NCBI RefSeq assembly: GCF_000308795.1
Contig: NZ_BAGK01000016.1
Coordinates: forward strand, 1-45,661
Length of the DNA stretch: 45,661 nt
Source of the DNA: Nocardia thailandica NBRC 100428
Lineage (GTDB): Bacteria; Actinomycetota; Actinomycetes; Mycobacteriales; Mycobacteriaceae
Direction of reading: 5' to 3'
The notes below the pieces were generated by a model that saw only the letters and a list, made by a program, of their open reading frames with translations, did no database searches and was not told the origin of the DNA. The position numbers were made by a program, and so were the translations under genes. Within the stretch, counting starts at the first letter, position 1; each line of letters starts with the position of its first letter. Positions 45,082-45,661 of the stretch are shown here, piece by piece.

Positions 45082-45108
45082 TTGTCCACAGGCGCGTAGT
45101 TGTCCACA
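45082..45108 (+). promoter_or_regulatory. Two DnaA boxes upstream of ssd
   Basis: TTGTCCACA occurs at 45082-45090 and again at 45100-45108 as a direct repeat, 18 bp start to start. Both equal the actinobacterial DnaA-box consensus. They lie between the 6C RNA and ssd, about 50-80 bp before the ssd ATG. Confidence 0.55.
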
Positions 45109-45159
45109 ACCGCCGCGCGCGGGGGCCCGGCGACGACGTCGCGGCGCCACGCTGAGTGC

Positions 45160-45661
45160 ATGAACCTTCTCGCCGCATCCCCGGCCACGGCAGCGCCGCC
45201 CGCGCTGATGATCGTCCGTGACGAACGTCTGCGCGCCGAGGTCCGCCGGGTCGCCGCGGCCGCGGAACGCGAGCTCGACGAGCGCGCGCTCCCGGTCGGC
45301 AGGCACGGCTGGTCGAGCGCCGGTCTCGTCGTGCTCGACACCGAGGCCGCGGCGGCCGCCGCGGCGGCGGGCTATCCACGCAGGCCGGGTGTCGTGCTGG
45401 TCGGCGCGGGCGAACCGGGCCTTGCCCAATGGCAGGCCGCCACCGGCGTCGGCGCCGAACGCGTCATCGCCCTGCCGGGCGCCGCGGTCGACCTGGTCGC
45501 CACCTTCGCCGAGCACGCCGAGACCGGCAGCGGCGCCGGAGTGGTGGTCACCGTCGCCGGCGCGGGCGGCGGCGCGGGGGCCTCCACCCTCGCCGCCGCC
45601 ATCGCGCTGCGGGCCGCGGCCCGGCGGTGCCGCGCCGACATCGTGCTGGTCGACGGCGCGC
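45160..45661 (+). CDS. ssd: Septum site-determining protein Ssd-like, N-terminal fragment
   Basis: The frame opens at ATG 45160 and runs off the right edge, giving 167 residues. The first 110 form a CheY-like pseudo-receiver typical of CpaE/Ssd (ALMIVRDERLRAEVRRVAAA; GLVVLDTEAAAAAAAAGY; RPGVVLVGAGEPG). Then comes a MinD/ParA-type P-loop, VVVTVAGAGGGAGASTLA. The lysines of the usual KGGxGK are replaced by Ala, as in Ssd relatives that keep the fold but have weak or altered ATP use. In mycobacteria Ssd (Rv3660c) blocks septum formation when overproduced. It probably precedes tad-type genes beyond the edge. Two DnaA boxes and the 6C RNA lie upstream. Confidence 0.85.
   Translation, partial: MNLLAASPATAAPPALMIVRDERLRAEVRRVAAAAERELDERALPVGRHGWSSAGLVVLDTEAAAAAAAAGYPRRPGVVLVGAGEPGLAQWQAATGVGAERVIALPGAAVDLVATFAEHAETGSGAGVVVTVAGAGGGAGASTLAAAIALRAAARRCRADIVLVDGA

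Overview
The window is a contiguous piece of chromosome from a high-GC actinobacterium of the Mycobacteriales, most likely Nocardia or a close relative. This rests on the GC-rich coding style, the frequent GTG starts, and a gene order from about 24.2 kb to the right end that, from memory, matches the Mycobacterium tuberculosis block Rv3683 to Rv3660c in inverted orientation: metallophosphoesterase, ponA2, whiB4, the two Bag ATPases, a DUF4177 peptide, RidA, a metallo-beta-lactamase-fold protein, crp, a small membrane protein, nth, TlpA, CoA Nudix, marP, ephE, a holin-like protein, acs, an Rv3662c-like protein, the Ms1 RNA, HAD-IB, the 6C RNA and ssd. There are no phage genes, insertion sequences or CRISPR arrays. 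The species assignment is inference.

Layout. 0-3.3 kb: N-terminus of a proline-rich protein, leuA with a leucine leader-peptide attenuator, and a TauE/SafE permease. 3.4-9.1 kb: accessory genes (Tat-exported cholesterol-oxidase-like GMC enzyme, voltage-sensor-like membrane protein, LtrA protein, SRPBCC protein, and a divergent TetR/DHFR-like pair with palindromic operators). 9.2-11.5 kb: the ask-asd aspartate-pathway operon, closed by a strong bidirectional terminator. 11.6-14.3 kb: exported serine hydrolase and APC permease. 14.3-17.3 kb: an RNA-structured intergenic region, then a two-gene module of a TPR-fused CDC48-like AAA+ ATPase and a TPR membrane protein, with a convergent 19-residue membrane peptide. 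17.6-23.7 kb: a urea amidolyase operon (GntR regulator, urea carboxylase, allophanate hydrolase). 24.1-24.2 kb: tRNA-Pro(CGG) and its terminator. 24.3-45.7 kb: the conserved mycobacterial-type block.

How the parts work together. leuA and ask-asd feed leucine and the lysine/threonine/methionine/diaminopimelate family. Urea carboxylase and allophanate hydrolase convert urea to ammonium and CO2 with ATP and biotin. The conserved block groups cell-wall synthesis (ponA2), redox and stress sensing (whiB4, Bag ATPases, TlpA, MarP, Nth), cAMP control (crp, with probable Crp sites upstream of itself and of whiB4), acetate activation (acs), ion homeostasis (nhaA) and septum placement (ssd). Several genes in this block have a TANNNT -10 box almost exactly 6 nt before the start codon, so they are probably transcribed as leaderless mRNAs.

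The least explained elements are the AAA+/TPR membrane module (14.6-17.2 kb), the structured region in front of it, the 19-residue peptide, a Fic-fold protein that has lost its catalytic motif but kept its inhibitory motif (42.8 kb), and paired DnaA-box sequences in front of ssd. No searches were run. Functional calls rest on motifs read in the sequence and on remembered family knowledge.
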